Shown here: positions 1-7,811 of the stretch, piece by piece
Layout of the letters: the number at the start of each line of letters is the position of its first letter
How positions within the stretch are numbered: position 1 is the first letter of the stretch
Assembly: GCF_003628435.1 (NCBI RefSeq)
Contig: NZ_RBZN01000027.1
Span: forward strand, 1 to 46,967
Source: Ureibacillus endophyticus
GTDB taxonomy: Bacteria; Bacillota; Bacilli; Bacillales_A; Planococcaceae
Reading direction: 5' to 3'
DNA: 46,967 nt
The notes under the pieces: model-generated
What the model saw: only the letters and a program-made list of their open reading frames with translations
What the model was told of the DNA's origin: nothing
Database searches by the model: none
Position numbers and translations under genes: made by a program

Positions 1-27
1 AATCGTTAGGTTTTTTCGGCATGAAAA

Positions 28-73
28 AATTAGTTTTAGAAGGGAGGGGTACCCCTCCCTTCTAAAACTAATT
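28..73. repeat. 46-bp perfect palindrome
   Basis: The sequence is self-complementary over its whole length, centred on GGGGTACCCC, so each half is 23 bases with no unpaired loop. A run of A at 24-29 would give a U run on the minus-strand transcript, so a minus-strand terminator is possible, but no minus-strand gene lies to its right. It could equally end a gene lying left of the window. A fully symmetric arm of this length could extrude as a cruciform. Confidence 0.85.
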
Positions 74-119
74 CATTAAAATAAAAGAAATAACTTAAAT
101 ATACTTGACTAATCGTAAG

Positions 120-271
120 AAGGAGTTGTCTGAAAAGTCATTTTGAGACAACTCCTTTGCGACGAGGATAGTGGGAATTTATTTCGACTACCGCAGGAGC
201 AATAATTCATAAGAGATATTTATCAAGAAAGAATAGAGGTGTCCAAAAAATTATTACTTTTTGGACACCTC
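120..271 (+). repeat. Dispersed composite repeat, copy A
   Basis: Three parts follow one another. A 12-bp stem (120-131 with 146-157) is followed by a conserved core at 156-195 that begins TTTGCGACG and ends CGACTACCGCA, and then by a hairpin with GTGTCCAAAAA in its left arm (236-249 with 258-271). The core is 32/40 identical to the reverse complement of 46651-46690, and that copy also has a GTGTCCAAAAA hairpin on the same side. There is no reading frame here. It is a non-coding repeat family or the debris of a small mobile element; which one cannot be told from this window. Confidence 0.6.
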
Positions 272-279
272 CTTTTTTT
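236..279 (+). terminator. Rho-independent terminator
   Basis: A 14-bp perfect stem (236-249 with 258-271), an 8-base loop and seven T residues at 273-279. No plus-strand gene precedes it inside the window, so it either ends a transcript that starts to the left or an untranslated RNA covering the repeat. Confidence 0.75.
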
Positions 280-291
280 ATGCTAAAAAGA

Positions 292-365
292 TTTACAAAG
301 TTCACCATCTATTTACAATCTCTTTACCATTGATTTATATGAAATCAACAATCTACCATTATAGT
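292..365 (+). promoter_or_regulatory. PhoP box array and -10 of the pst operon
   Basis: Four TT(T/C)A(C/T)(A/C)-type hexamers begin at 301 (TTCACC), 312 (TTTACA), 323 (TTTACC) and 334 (TTTATA), exactly 11 bases apart, with another TTTACA at 292. This matches the known PhoP-P binding pattern in Bacillus, repeated TT(A/C/T)ACA-like hexamers spaced by about 5 bases. TATAGT at 360-365 is a plausible -10, placing the boxes over the -35 region, as expected for a PhoP-activated promoter. The implied control is induction at low phosphate. Confidence 0.8.
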
Positions 366-412
366 TTTACCTGTAAGACAAACTTACTATGAACTGATGG
401 AGGAAATAAGAG

Positions 413-1381
413 ATGAAAAAGTGGAAGTACTTAACGGTGACTGCCGTACTAGGATCAGCATTACTATTAGGAGCATGTGGTTCTGATACAGAAACGGAAG
501 ATACAACAACTGGTAATGATACAGTAGAAACTGCAGATTCTGGCGATGCACAATTAACGGGTTCGATTTCAGGCGACGGCTCGTCAACTGTTGCACCAAT
601 TACTGAAGGTCTTGTTGAAGAATATGGCGCAGTACAACCAGATGTCAAAGTATCTGTAGGTGTATCGGGTACGGGTGGTGGTTTTGAAAAATTCATCGCT
701 GGGGAAACTGACTTCTCAAATGCATCACGTCCAATAAAAGATGAAGAAAAAGCTGAATTAGAAAAAGCGGGAATTGACTATACAGAATTTCAAGTTGCAT
801 TCGACGGTTTAACAGTAGTTGTTAACCCAGAAAATGATTGGGCTACTGAATTAACAGTAGATCAGTTAAAACAACTTTGGATTGAAAATGGCTCAACGAA
901 AAAATGGTCAGATATCGATCCATCTTGGCCGGATGAAGAAATCGTCTTCTATTCACCAGGTACTGACTCAGGTACTTATGATTACTTTGATGAAGTAATT
1001 TTAGATGGTTCTGATTTAGTAAAATCTGCCACTTTATCTGAAGATGACAACGTATTAGTACAAGGTGTTGCTTCTGATAAAAATGCAATTGGATTCTTCG
1101 GATTTGCTTACTACTTAGAAAACCAAGATAAATTAACTGCAGTATCTGTTAACGGTGTTGCACCAACAAACGAAACAATTGAATCTGGAGAATATACTCC
1201 ACTGTCACGTCCACTATTCGTATATGCAAAGAATAGTGCATTAAAAGAAAATGAAGCATTTTATGATTTTATGAAATTTACATTAGAACATGCTGGTGAA
1301 ATGGCAGAGGCAGTTGGTTATGTAAAATTACCAGATGAAAAATACGATGAAGGCTTATCTACTTTAGAAAGTTTAAAATAA
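413..1381 (+). CDS. pstS: Phosphate ABC transporter substrate-binding lipoprotein PstS
   Basis: Captures inorganic phosphate outside the membrane and passes it to the PstCAB transporter. The 322-residue product starts with a lipoprotein signal peptide (charged MKKWK, hydrophobic core, lipobox LGAC with Cys22 as the lipid site), followed by an acidic Thr/Glu/Asp-rich linker. The GDGSSTVAPI segment near residue 55 and the later SGTGGGF and GTDSGTYDYF motifs are typical phosphate-contact loops of PstS. GGAGG upstream of the ATG supports the start. It is the first gene of the operon, directly behind a PhoP box array, and is followed by a hairpin that probably stabilises its message over the rest. 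Confidence 0.97.
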   Translation: MKKWKYLTVTAVLGSALLLGACGSDTETEDTTTGNDTVETADSGDAQLTGSISGDGSSTVAPITEGLVEEYGAVQPDVKVSVGVSGTGGGFEKFIAGETDFSNASRPIKDEEKAELEKAGIDYTEFQVAFDGLTVVVNPENDWATELTVDQLKQLWIENGSTKKWSDIDPSWPDEEIVFYSPGTDSGTYDYFDEVILDGSDLVKSATLSEDDNVLVQGVASDKNAIGFFGFAYYLENQDKLTAVSVNGVAPTNETIESGEYTPLSRPLFVYAKNSALKENEAFYDFMKFTLEHAGEMAEAVGYVKLPDEKYDEGLSTLESLK

Positions 1382-1392
1382 TTTCTTGAGTG

Positions 1393-1427
1393 TGGGGTAT
1401 CCACTACGGTTATAGTAGGATACCTCA
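1393..1427 (+). promoter_or_regulatory. Intercistronic hairpin between pstS and pstC
   Basis: Left arm 1393-1406 pairs with 1413-1427, with one bulged A and one G-U pair. There is no T run after it, so it is more likely an mRNA-stabilising or partial-attenuation hairpin than a full terminator. Such a structure would explain how the binding protein can be made in excess of the membrane components. Confidence 0.6.
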
Positions 1428-1494
1428 AACATTTACTAATCTCTATATAAAAGTTTGAGATTAGTTCTTTACATAGGTGAAGGGAGTTTACATT

Positions 1495-2442
1495 ATGTCT
1501 TCTCAAGGTATCGAGAAAAAGCAGAGTGTTCAAGAGTTAATCGCTCAATCTCGAAATAAAAAAGGCAAAAAGATAATTGAAAAATTAATGCCCCTTATTT
1601 TAATAATCACAGCATTTATTTCTGTTTTAACAACAATCGGAATCATTTTTACCCTTATTTTTGAAACCTTTGAATTTTTTCAGAGAGTATCAATTACCGA
1701 CTACTTATTCGGTACTGAATGGTTACCCTTCTCAGGTAGTGAGCCTTTATATGGTGTATTACCATTAATATTAGGGACTTTAAAAGTATCTGTCATTGCA
1801 GCATGTGTAGCTGTACCCCTTGGAATTGCGGCTGCTGTTTACTTAAGTGAATATGCATCAGATAAAACACGTCGCATCATTAAGCCAATCTTAGAGGTTC
1901 TAGCTGGTGTGCCAACCATTGTCTATGGTTTCTTTGCTTTAACATTTGTAACGCCATTATTACAACAATTGATACCGTCGCTGAAAATATTCAATGCATT
2001 AAGTCCAGGTATTGTCGTTGGAATCATGATTTTACCGATGATTGCATCATTATCCGAGGACGCTATGAGTTCTGTTCCAAATTCTATTCGTGAAGGTGCA
2101 TTAGCAATAGGTGCTACGAAGCTTGAAGTTGCATTAAAAGTTGTATTACCAGCAGCATTGTCAGGAATTATTTCATCTGTCGTTTTAGCTGTATCTCGTG
2201 CAATAGGGGAGACGATGATTGTTTCCCTTGCTGGTGGAGCAACTCCAAATTTTGAGTTCAATGTTACGGGTTCAATTCAAACTATGACTGCGTATATTGT
2301 ACAAGTTTCATCCGGAGATGCTGGTTATGGTACAACCATTTACTACTCAATCTATGCAGTTGGTTTTACACTATTTATCTTTACTCTATCAATGAATTTA
2401 CTAGCCCAATACATTTCAAAACGCTTCAGGGAGGAGTATTAA
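1495..2442 (+). CDS. pstC: Phosphate ABC transporter permease PstC
   Basis: One of the two membrane subunits that form the phosphate channel. The 315-residue product has a cytoplasmic N-terminus and about six membrane segments. The permease EAA-like loop is seen in SIREGALAIGATKLE, which docks on the PstB ATPase. An in-frame GTG at 1477 gives a longer product, but AAGGGAG at 1480-1486 is a well-placed ribosome site for the ATG at 1495, so the shorter start is used. It lies 113 bases after pstS and ends 4 bases before pstA. Confidence 0.95.
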   Translation: MSSQGIEKKQSVQELIAQSRNKKGKKIIEKLMPLILIITAFISVLTTIGIIFTLIFETFEFFQRVSITDYLFGTEWLPFSGSEPLYGVLPLILGTLKVSVIAACVAVPLGIAAAVYLSEYASDKTRRIIKPILEVLAGVPTIVYGFFALTFVTPLLQQLIPSLKIFNALSPGIVVGIMILPMIASLSEDAMSSVPNSIREGALAIGATKLEVALKVVLPAALSGIISSVVLAVSRAIGETMIVSLAGGATPNFEFNVTGSIQTMTAYIVQVSSGDAGYGTTIYYSIYAVGFTLFIFTLSMNLLAQYISKRFREEY

Positions 2443-2446
2443 AAAT

Positions 2447-3325
2447 ATGAGATATATCGATGATACTGTAGTAATGAAGCGTATGAAGTCTCGATTAAAG
2501 GTGAATAAGTTTTGGAAAGCAATCTTTTTTATCGCGACAAGCTTAGCTTTACTTGCTTTAGTCATTCTATTAATCCGAATTTTGTCACAAGGGATGAGTT
2601 ATTTAAACTGGGATTTTTTCAATAACTTTGGTTCTCGATTTGCAGAAAAAGCTGGAATTAAGGCTGCATTAATCGGATCGATTTATTTAATGCTGGTCAT
2701 CGCACCTGTATCAATGATTTTAGGTGTTGGAACAGCTATTTATTTAGAAGAATATGCAAAGAGAAATAAGTTTACAGATTTTATTCAAATGAATATTTCA
2801 AACTTAGCTGGTGTACCTTCTATTGTATTTGGATTGTTGGGGTTAACAATTTTTGCTCGAATGTTATTTTTAGGAAAAAGTATTTTAGCAGCAGGTTTAA
2901 CGATGAGTTTACTAATTTTACCTGTCATTATCGTAGCTGCCCAAGAAGCGATTCGAGCTGTGCCAAAAGAGCAGAGGGAAGCTTCTTATGGTATGGGAGC
3001 TACGAAATGGCAAACGATTACTCGAGTTGTATTACCTGCAGCAATTCCAGGAATTTTAACAGGGAGTATTTTAGCTTTATCTCGTGCAGTAGGTGAAACT
3101 GCTCCCCTCGTAGTTTTAGGGATTCCAGTGATTTTGCAATTTTTACCTGACAGCCTATTAAGTGAATTTACTACATTACCACTTCAAATTTATGATTGGG
3201 CAAAACGTCCTCAAGAGGAATTTCAGTTTGTTGCAGCTGCAGGAATCATTGTTTTAATGGGGCTGCTTGTAGTAATGAACTCGATTGCGATATTTATTCG
3301 CAATAAGTTCCAAAAACGATATTAA
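2447..3325 (+). CDS. pstA: Phosphate ABC transporter permease PstA
   Basis: Second membrane subunit of the phosphate importer, pairing with PstC. The 292-residue product has about six hydrophobic segments and the ATPase-docking loop QREASYGMGATKWQ near residue 178. The ribosome site GGGAGGAG lies inside the last codons of pstC, so the two are probably translationally coupled. The gap to pstB is only 13 bases. Confidence 0.95.
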   Translation: MRYIDDTVVMKRMKSRLKVNKFWKAIFFIATSLALLALVILLIRILSQGMSYLNWDFFNNFGSRFAEKAGIKAALIGSIYLMLVIAPVSMILGVGTAIYLEEYAKRNKFTDFIQMNISNLAGVPSIVFGLLGLTIFARMLFLGKSILAAGLTMSLLILPVIIVAAQEAIRAVPKEQREASYGMGATKWQTITRVVLPAAIPGILTGSILALSRAVGETAPLVVLGIPVILQFLPDSLLSEFTTLPLQIYDWAKRPQEEFQFVAAAGIIVLMGLLVVMNSIAIFIRNKFQKRY

Positions 3326-3338
3326 GGATGAGTGATAA

Positions 3339-4181
3339 ATGGTAGAACTTATGATAAAAAATAGTGATCAGATAAATATGAAATCTCAAAAGCAAGCAGT
3401 TAGTCCAATGATAAATAGAGTTGAAAAAAATACGGTTTTTGGTACAAAAAATTTTAATCTTTGGTATGGTGAGCACCATGCATTAAAGGATATTCAACTA
3501 GATATTAAAGAGAATGATGTAACAGCAATTATCGGTCCTTCTGGATGTGGTAAATCAACATATATCAAAGCGTTAAATCGTATGGTAGAACTAGTACCGA
3601 TTGTAAAAACATCAGGAGAAATTAACTACCGTGGAAGGAATATTTTTGATTCTTCATATGAAGTTGAAGAACTGCGCACAAAAGTAGGCATGGTTTTTCA
3701 AAAACCAAATCCATTTCCAAAATCAATCTATGATAATATCGCGTATGGTCCACGAATTCACGGAATAAAAAATAAAAAAATTCTTGATGAAATAGTTGAA
3801 AAATCTCTACGTGGAGCAGCGATTTGGGATGAAGTAAAAGACCGTTTAAATCAAAATGCATATGGATTATCAGGTGGTCAGCAGCAACGTATTTGTATCG
3901 CCCGATGCCTTGCTATTGAGCCGGATGTTATTTTAATGGATGAACCAACTTCTGCCCTTGACCCAATCTCTACATTAAAAGTAGAAGAGCTAGTACAAGA
4001 ATTAAAAGATAACTATTCTATTGTCATCGTAACTCATAACATGCAACAAGCTGCTCGTATTTCTGATAAAACGGCATTTTTCTTAAATGGGGAAGTTGTA
4101 GAGTTTGATTACACAGATAAAATTTTCTCAACGCCTCGAGACGGACGTACAGAAGATTATATTTCAGGCCGCTTCGGATAA
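3339..4181 (+). CDS. pstB: Phosphate ABC transporter ATP-binding protein PstB
   Basis: Hydrolyses ATP to drive phosphate import. Visible motifs in the 280-residue product: Walker [10 protein letters not shown] at 66-74, Q-loop Gln121, signature LSGGQ at 177-181, Walker [14 protein letters not shown] at 197-209 and switch His233. The N-terminus carries about 30 extra residues before the conserved NFNLWYG segment. Internal Met codons at positions 5, 14 and 24 are alternative starts. Only one PstB is present, whereas B. subtilis has two (from memory). Confidence 0.96.
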   Translation: MVELMIKNSDQINMKSQKQAVSPMINRVEKNTVFGTKNFNLWYGEHHALKDIQLDIKENDVTAIIGPSGCGKSTYIKALNRMVELVPIVKTSGEINYRGRNIFDSSYEVEELRTKVGMVFQKPNPFPKSIYDNIAYGPRIHGIKNKKILDEIVEKSLRGAAIWDEVKDRLNQNAYGLSGGQQQRICIARCLAIEPDVILMDEPTSALDPISTLKVEELVQELKDNYSIVIVTHNMQQAARISDKTAFFLNGEVVEFDYTDKIFSTPRDGRTEDYISGRFG

Positions 4182-4199
4182 TAAGGAGATGTTATAGGA

Positions 4200-4862
4200 A
4201 TGAGTAGTGTTCGTGGACGATATGATAACGAAATAAATGAAGTGCAACAAGATTTATTAGTTTTATGTAATCGAAGTATTTTATCTTTTGAAGCTTCTTT
4301 TACTGCATTTATTGAAAAAGATTTAATAAAAGCACAAGAGATAATAGATAAAGATGTAGATATTAATCGATTAGAAGAAGCAATTAATGATCGAGTTATT
4401 AAACTGATAACTAGGCAACAACCGGTAGCCACTGATTTACGACGATTAATTGTATTATTAAAAGCTGCTAATGATATGGAACGGATTGGCGATTATGCAG
4501 TGAATATTGCAAAAGAAACTTTGCATATTGGGAATAGTCGCTTTATTACATCCGTTGAATTACTTGAAGACATGTACTTCAAAACAACATTAATGTTACG
4601 ACAAATAGTTGATTCATTTGTTGAAGAAAATATTACAAAAGCAAAAGAAGTGGCGGAATTAGATGACCAAATTGATGAGATGTACGGTAATATGATACAA
4701 CATTTAATGAAATTAAGTGCAGTAACACCTGAAAACATTTCACAAATTACGTATTTATCTTTTATTTGCCGTTATATTGAACGTTGTGCTGACCATGCAA
4801 CAAATATTGCAGAACATCTTTTATATTTGAAAAAGGGGCAACATATTGATTTAAACAATTAA
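4200..4862 (+). CDS. phoU: Phosphate transport regulator PhoU
   Basis: Cytoplasmic, all-helical protein that in many bacteria links the Pst transporter to the PhoR kinase and keeps the Pho regulon off when phosphate is plentiful. The 220-residue product is two PhoU repeats, with the metal-site-type motifs DxxxNRLEEAINDR near residue 60, and RYIERCADHATNIAEH near 190 in the second repeat. It lies 18 bases after pstB with AAGGAG in the gap, so it closes the operon. No clear terminator follows in the 55 bases before the next promoter. Confidence 0.95.
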   Translation: MSSVRGRYDNEINEVQQDLLVLCNRSILSFEASFTAFIEKDLIKAQEIIDKDVDINRLEEAINDRVIKLITRQQPVATDLRRLIVLLKAANDMERIGDYAVNIAKETLHIGNSRFITSVELLEDMYFKTTLMLRQIVDSFVEENITKAKEVAELDDQIDEMYGNMIQHLMKLSAVTPENISQITYLSFICRYIERCADHATNIAEHLLYLKKGQHIDLNN

Positions 4863-4917
4863 AATTTTTCATAATTATATTTGAATAATCGGAAAATTTA
4901 TAATAAACTATTTGTAG

Positions 4918-5163
4918 TATAATAATGAGCGATGATGAAAAATAGTAGTATTATGGACTGCTTTAGAGAGCTAGCGGTGGGTGAAAGCTAGTGCAGGAAA
5001 TAATATGAATGGGCTTTCTAGCTTCTAGTACTGAACTTTTAGTAGGTACTAGCGCATGACTTGCGTTACAACAGTTGAGTGGACTATCGATTTTTTCATG
5101 GATAGTCAATAAAGGTGGCACCACGGCTCTTTCCGTCCTTTTTGTGATGGAAGGGCCTTTTTT
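4918..5163 (+). promoter_or_regulatory. T-box leader, probably tRNA-Trp responsive
   Basis: TATAAT at 4918-4923 begins the unit, although the -35 is weak. The Stem I apical part is the GCTAG-paired segment at 4969-4990 with the GGTGGGTG bulge. The likely specifier loop reads GAATGGGC at 5007-5014, giving codon TGG (Trp) at 5010-5012. The T-box sequence AGGTGGCACCACGG lies at 5113-5126. Its tRNA-end bulge is TGGC, whose last base would pair with a G discriminator, as known for bacterial tRNA-Trp. Uncharged tRNA-Trp would favour the antiterminator and allow trpE-trpG transcription. Confidence 0.85.
5125..5163 (+). terminator. T-box terminator hairpin
   Basis: GGCTCTTTCC at 5125-5134 pairs with GGAAGGGCC at 5149-5157 and is followed by six T residues. 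It overlaps the 3' half of the T-box motif, so the terminator and the antiterminator are mutually exclusive, as in other transcriptional T-boxes. Confidence 0.85.
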
Positions 5164-5222
5164 GTTGATTTCAAACGTCAGCAAGTGCATAGATGAGTAG
5201 AGTAGAGAAGGAGAGAGATGAG

Positions 5223-6611
5223 ATGGTTGTTGAAGTAAAGCAATATGTCATTCACGAAGTACAAGGGGATATGATGACACCAATTTCTATTTTTAGTAGC
5301 TTAAAAGGCAAACATAAGGTGTTATTTGAATCCTCTGCGAAACATGAAGAAAGCGGTAGATATTCATTTATTGCTGTAAATCCTATTGCAGAATTAAAAG
5401 GGAACAATGAAGAGTACACAGCTCAATATGTTAACGAAGAACCACAAAAAGAAAAAGGATCAGTTTTACTAAAGTTGAAGGAAATGATGCCAATTCAAAA
5501 TGGAGATTATCCATTTTCTTTCTTTGGTGGTGCAATTGGGTATTTTGGCTATGATACAGCTTTTTATAATGAAAAGATTGGTGAATCATTAAAAGATGAT
5601 TTAAATATGCCGGATGTTCATGTATTCTTCTATGATAACTTTATTGTGTTTGATCACTTACTACAAAAAGTAACAATTGTAGCAATTGATTTATTTAATA
5701 ATGGGCGCTCTGAAGAAGAGATGCAAAATATCGTGAAGCAGATTGAAAAAGAGATTACACAAAGTATTCCTTTTACTGATGAAGAAGCAGTTTCAGTAAA
5801 ATTTCAACCAACAATTGAAAAGCAACAATTTATTGAAATGGTGGAAACAGCAAAGGAGCATATTGAAAAAGGTGACATTTTCCAAGTTGTGTTATCTCAA
5901 CGATTTAAAGCTCCTTTTGAAGGAAATCCATTTAGCTTATATCGTAAATTGAGAACGTCCAATCCATCACCTTATATGTTTTATGTAGAGTTTGATGAAT
6001 ATACAATTTTAGGAACTTCACCGGAAAGCTTAGTGAAGGTTCAAAATCGTATCGTTACGACAAATCCAATAGCAGGTACAAAACCTCGTGGAAAAACAAA
6101 AGAAGAAGATAATCAAATCGAACAACTCCTATTAAATGATGAAAAAGAAATTGCAGAACATCGAATGTTAGTAGACTTAGGACGTAATGATATCGGTCGA
6201 GTGAGTAAAATTGGATCTGTACAAGTGAGTAAATATATGACAATCGAACGTTATAAACACGTGATGCATATTGTTTCAGAAGTTACTGGTGAGCTTCATG
6301 ATGATGTTCATGTATTAGATGTTTTAACATCATGCTTACCTGCAGGAACGGTATCTGGTGCCCCAAAAATAAGAGCTATGCAAATTATTAATAATTTGGA
6401 ACAAACAAAACGCGGTGTTTACGCAGGTGCAATTGGATATATTTCGAGTAATGGAAATATGGACTTGGCCCTAGCGATTCGTACGATGATTGTAAAGGAT
6501 CAACATGCTTATGTGCAGGCAGGAGCAGGAGTAGTATATGATTCCATTCCACAATCCGAATACGAAGAAACATTAAACAAAGCAAAAGCTCTATTGGAGG
6601 TACAAAGATGA
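5223..6611 (+). CDS. trpE: Anthranilate synthase component I TrpE
   Basis: Chorismate plus ammonia to anthranilate, the first step of tryptophan synthesis. Two features favour TrpE over the folate enzyme PabB. The N-terminal LFESSAKHEESGRYSF matches the Trp feedback-site motif LLESS, and the core has PIAGT rather than the PIKGT of PabB. The C-terminal chorismate-binding motifs AGTVSGAPK and DLALAIRT are present. An upstream in-frame ATG at 5193 exists, but AGAAGGAG at 5206-5213 fits the ATG at 5223, giving 462 residues. Its stop overlaps trpG by 4 bases. No other trp biosynthesis genes follow. Confidence 0.92.
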   Translation: MVVEVKQYVIHEVQGDMMTPISIFSSLKGKHKVLFESSAKHEESGRYSFIAVNPIAELKGNNEEYTAQYVNEEPQKEKGSVLLKLKEMMPIQNGDYPFSFFGGAIGYFGYDTAFYNEKIGESLKDDLNMPDVHVFFYDNFIVFDHLLQKVTIVAIDLFNNGRSEEEMQNIVKQIEKEITQSIPFTDEEAVSVKFQPTIEKQQFIEMVETAKEHIEKGDIFQVVLSQRFKAPFEGNPFSLYRKLRTSNPSPYMFYVEFDEYTILGTSPESLVKVQNRIVTTNPIAGTKPRGKTKEEDNQIEQLLLNDEKEIAEHRMLVDLGRNDIGRVSKIGSVQVSKYMTIERYKHVMHIVSEVTGELHDDVHVLDVLTSCLPAGTVSGAPKIRAMQIINNLEQTKRGVYAGAIGYISSNGNMDLALAIRTMIVKDQHAYVQAGAGVVYDSIPQSEYEETLNKAKALLEVQR

Positions 6612-7177
6612 TTTTACTAATCGATAATTATGATTCATTTACGTATAACTTATATCAACAAATCGCTGCATTAGGAAAAGAAGTAAAAGTCGTTAGAAAT
6701 GATGCTTTATCAATAGAAGATATTCGCAATCTACATCCGGAAGCGATTGTGTTATCACCAGGACCAGGGACTCCTAGGGAAGCGGGAATCACAGTTGATG
6801 TTGTTAAAGAATTATATAATGAATATCCCATTCTAGGAATTTGTTTAGGTCATCAATCCATTGGTGAAGCCTTTGGAGGAACAATTATTCGTGCAGAAAA
6901 CATCATGCATGGCAAACTTTCAACTCTAAACTATGAGCAAAAAGGGTTATTTGAACAATTAAACGGTGAGATAGAAGTAATGCGTTACCATTCATTAGTC
7001 ATCGAACCTTCAACAATCCATGGAGATTTTGAAATTGTTGCGACTTCAGCAGATGATGGGGAAATTATGGCGATTCAACATAAGCAATACCCAGTATTTG
7101 GATTGCAGTTTCATCCAGAATCGATCGGTACTGAAACTGGAACAAAAATGGTAGAAGCCTTTTTAGAAAGAGTATAG
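6608..7177 (+). CDS. trpG: Anthranilate/aminodeoxychorismate synthase glutaminase TrpG
   Basis: Class I glutamine amidotransferase that releases ammonia for TrpE, and may also serve PabB as in other Bacilli. The 189-residue product has the triad Cys79 (GICLGH), His169 and Glu171 (FHPES), plus the SPGPGTP oxyanion loop near residue 50. The start overlaps the trpE stop (ATGA) and is preceded by GGAGG, so the two are coupled. A terminator follows at 7191. No pabB or pabC gene lies nearby to settle whether the protein is amphibolic. Confidence 0.92.
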   Translation: MILLIDNYDSFTYNLYQQIAALGKEVKVVRNDALSIEDIRNLHPEAIVLSPGPGTPREAGITVDVVKELYNEYPILGICLGHQSIGEAFGGTIIRAENIMHGKLSTLNYEQKGLFEQLNGEIEVMRYHSLVIEPSTIHGDFEIVATSADDGEIMAIQHKQYPVFGLQFHPESIGTETGTKMVEAFLERV

Positions 7178-7190
7178 TATAAGTACAAGG

Positions 7191-7230
7191 GGAGCGTCTT
7201 AAAAAATTTTTTTAAGATGTTCCTTTTTTT
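7191..7230 (+). terminator. Terminator of trpE-trpG
   Basis: GGAGCGTCTTAAA at 7191-7203 pairs with 7211-7223 (two G-U pairs) and is followed by seven T residues. Confidence 0.85.
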
Positions 7231-7289
7231 GCGTCCTAAATTGAAAAGTATCCGTCTATAGAATGAAGTGGATTGAAAGGAGGTTTACT

Positions 7290-7811
7290 GTGAGATTATC
7301 AATAGAACAAATCGTTGAAGGATATAGTGATTACTTACTTCGAATAGCTTATATCTATGTAAAGGATAAACGTTATGCTGAAGAAATTGTACAAGATGTC
7401 TTTATTAATTTTTATAAAAAACAAGACCAGTTTCGAGAACAATCAAGTTTAAAGACATATTTAACAAAAATGACTGTCAATCGTAGTTATGATTATTTAC
7501 GTAGCTGGAAAAGTAAAAAAGAATTACTTTTTGAACGAGTTGGGTTTAAAGGGAATTCAAAAGACTCGGAAAGGTTGCTAATGGAATCGGAAGAAAAAAT
7601 GGAATTAACAAAAGCGGTTCTACAATTAAAAATAAAATATCGAGAAGTAATTCTGCTGTACTATTTTGGTGACTATTCAATAGAAGAAATTGCGCAATTA
7701 TTACATACACCAAATTCAACAATAAAGTCACGAATTCAAAGGGCGAGGAACATGTTGAAAGAGATATTACAACAAAGTGATTTGGAGGTGTTGATAAATG
7801 GAAATGAATGA
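7290..7811 (+). CDS. ECF-type RNA polymerase sigma factor
   Basis: The 173-residue protein has sigma region 2 (about residues 10-70, with AEEIVQDVFINFYKK and the YLTKMTVNRSYDYLR -10-recognition helix) and region 4 (about 120-165, with YSIEEIAQLLHTPNSTIKSR as the helix-turn-helix), with no region 1 or 3. AAAGGAGG at 7276-7283 selects the GTG at 7290 over an upstream in-frame ATG at 7263. It overlaps the next gene by 14 bases, the usual arrangement of an ECF sigma factor with its anti-sigma factor. The subgroup and target promoters are not recognised. Confidence 0.92.
   Translation: MRLSIEQIVEGYSDYLLRIAYIYVKDKRYAEEIVQDVFINFYKKQDQFREQSSLKTYLTKMTVNRSYDYLRSWKSKKELLFERVGFKGNSKDSERLLMESEEKMELTKAVLQLKIKYREVILLYYFGDYSIEEIAQLLHTPNSTIKSRIQRARNMLKEILQQSDLEVLINGNE

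Noticed and set aside
5223-6611. PabB (aminodeoxychorismate synthase) instead of TrpE
   Set aside because: The core has PIAGT rather than PIKGT, the N-terminus has the LLESS-like feedback motif, and the leader is a Trp T-box.
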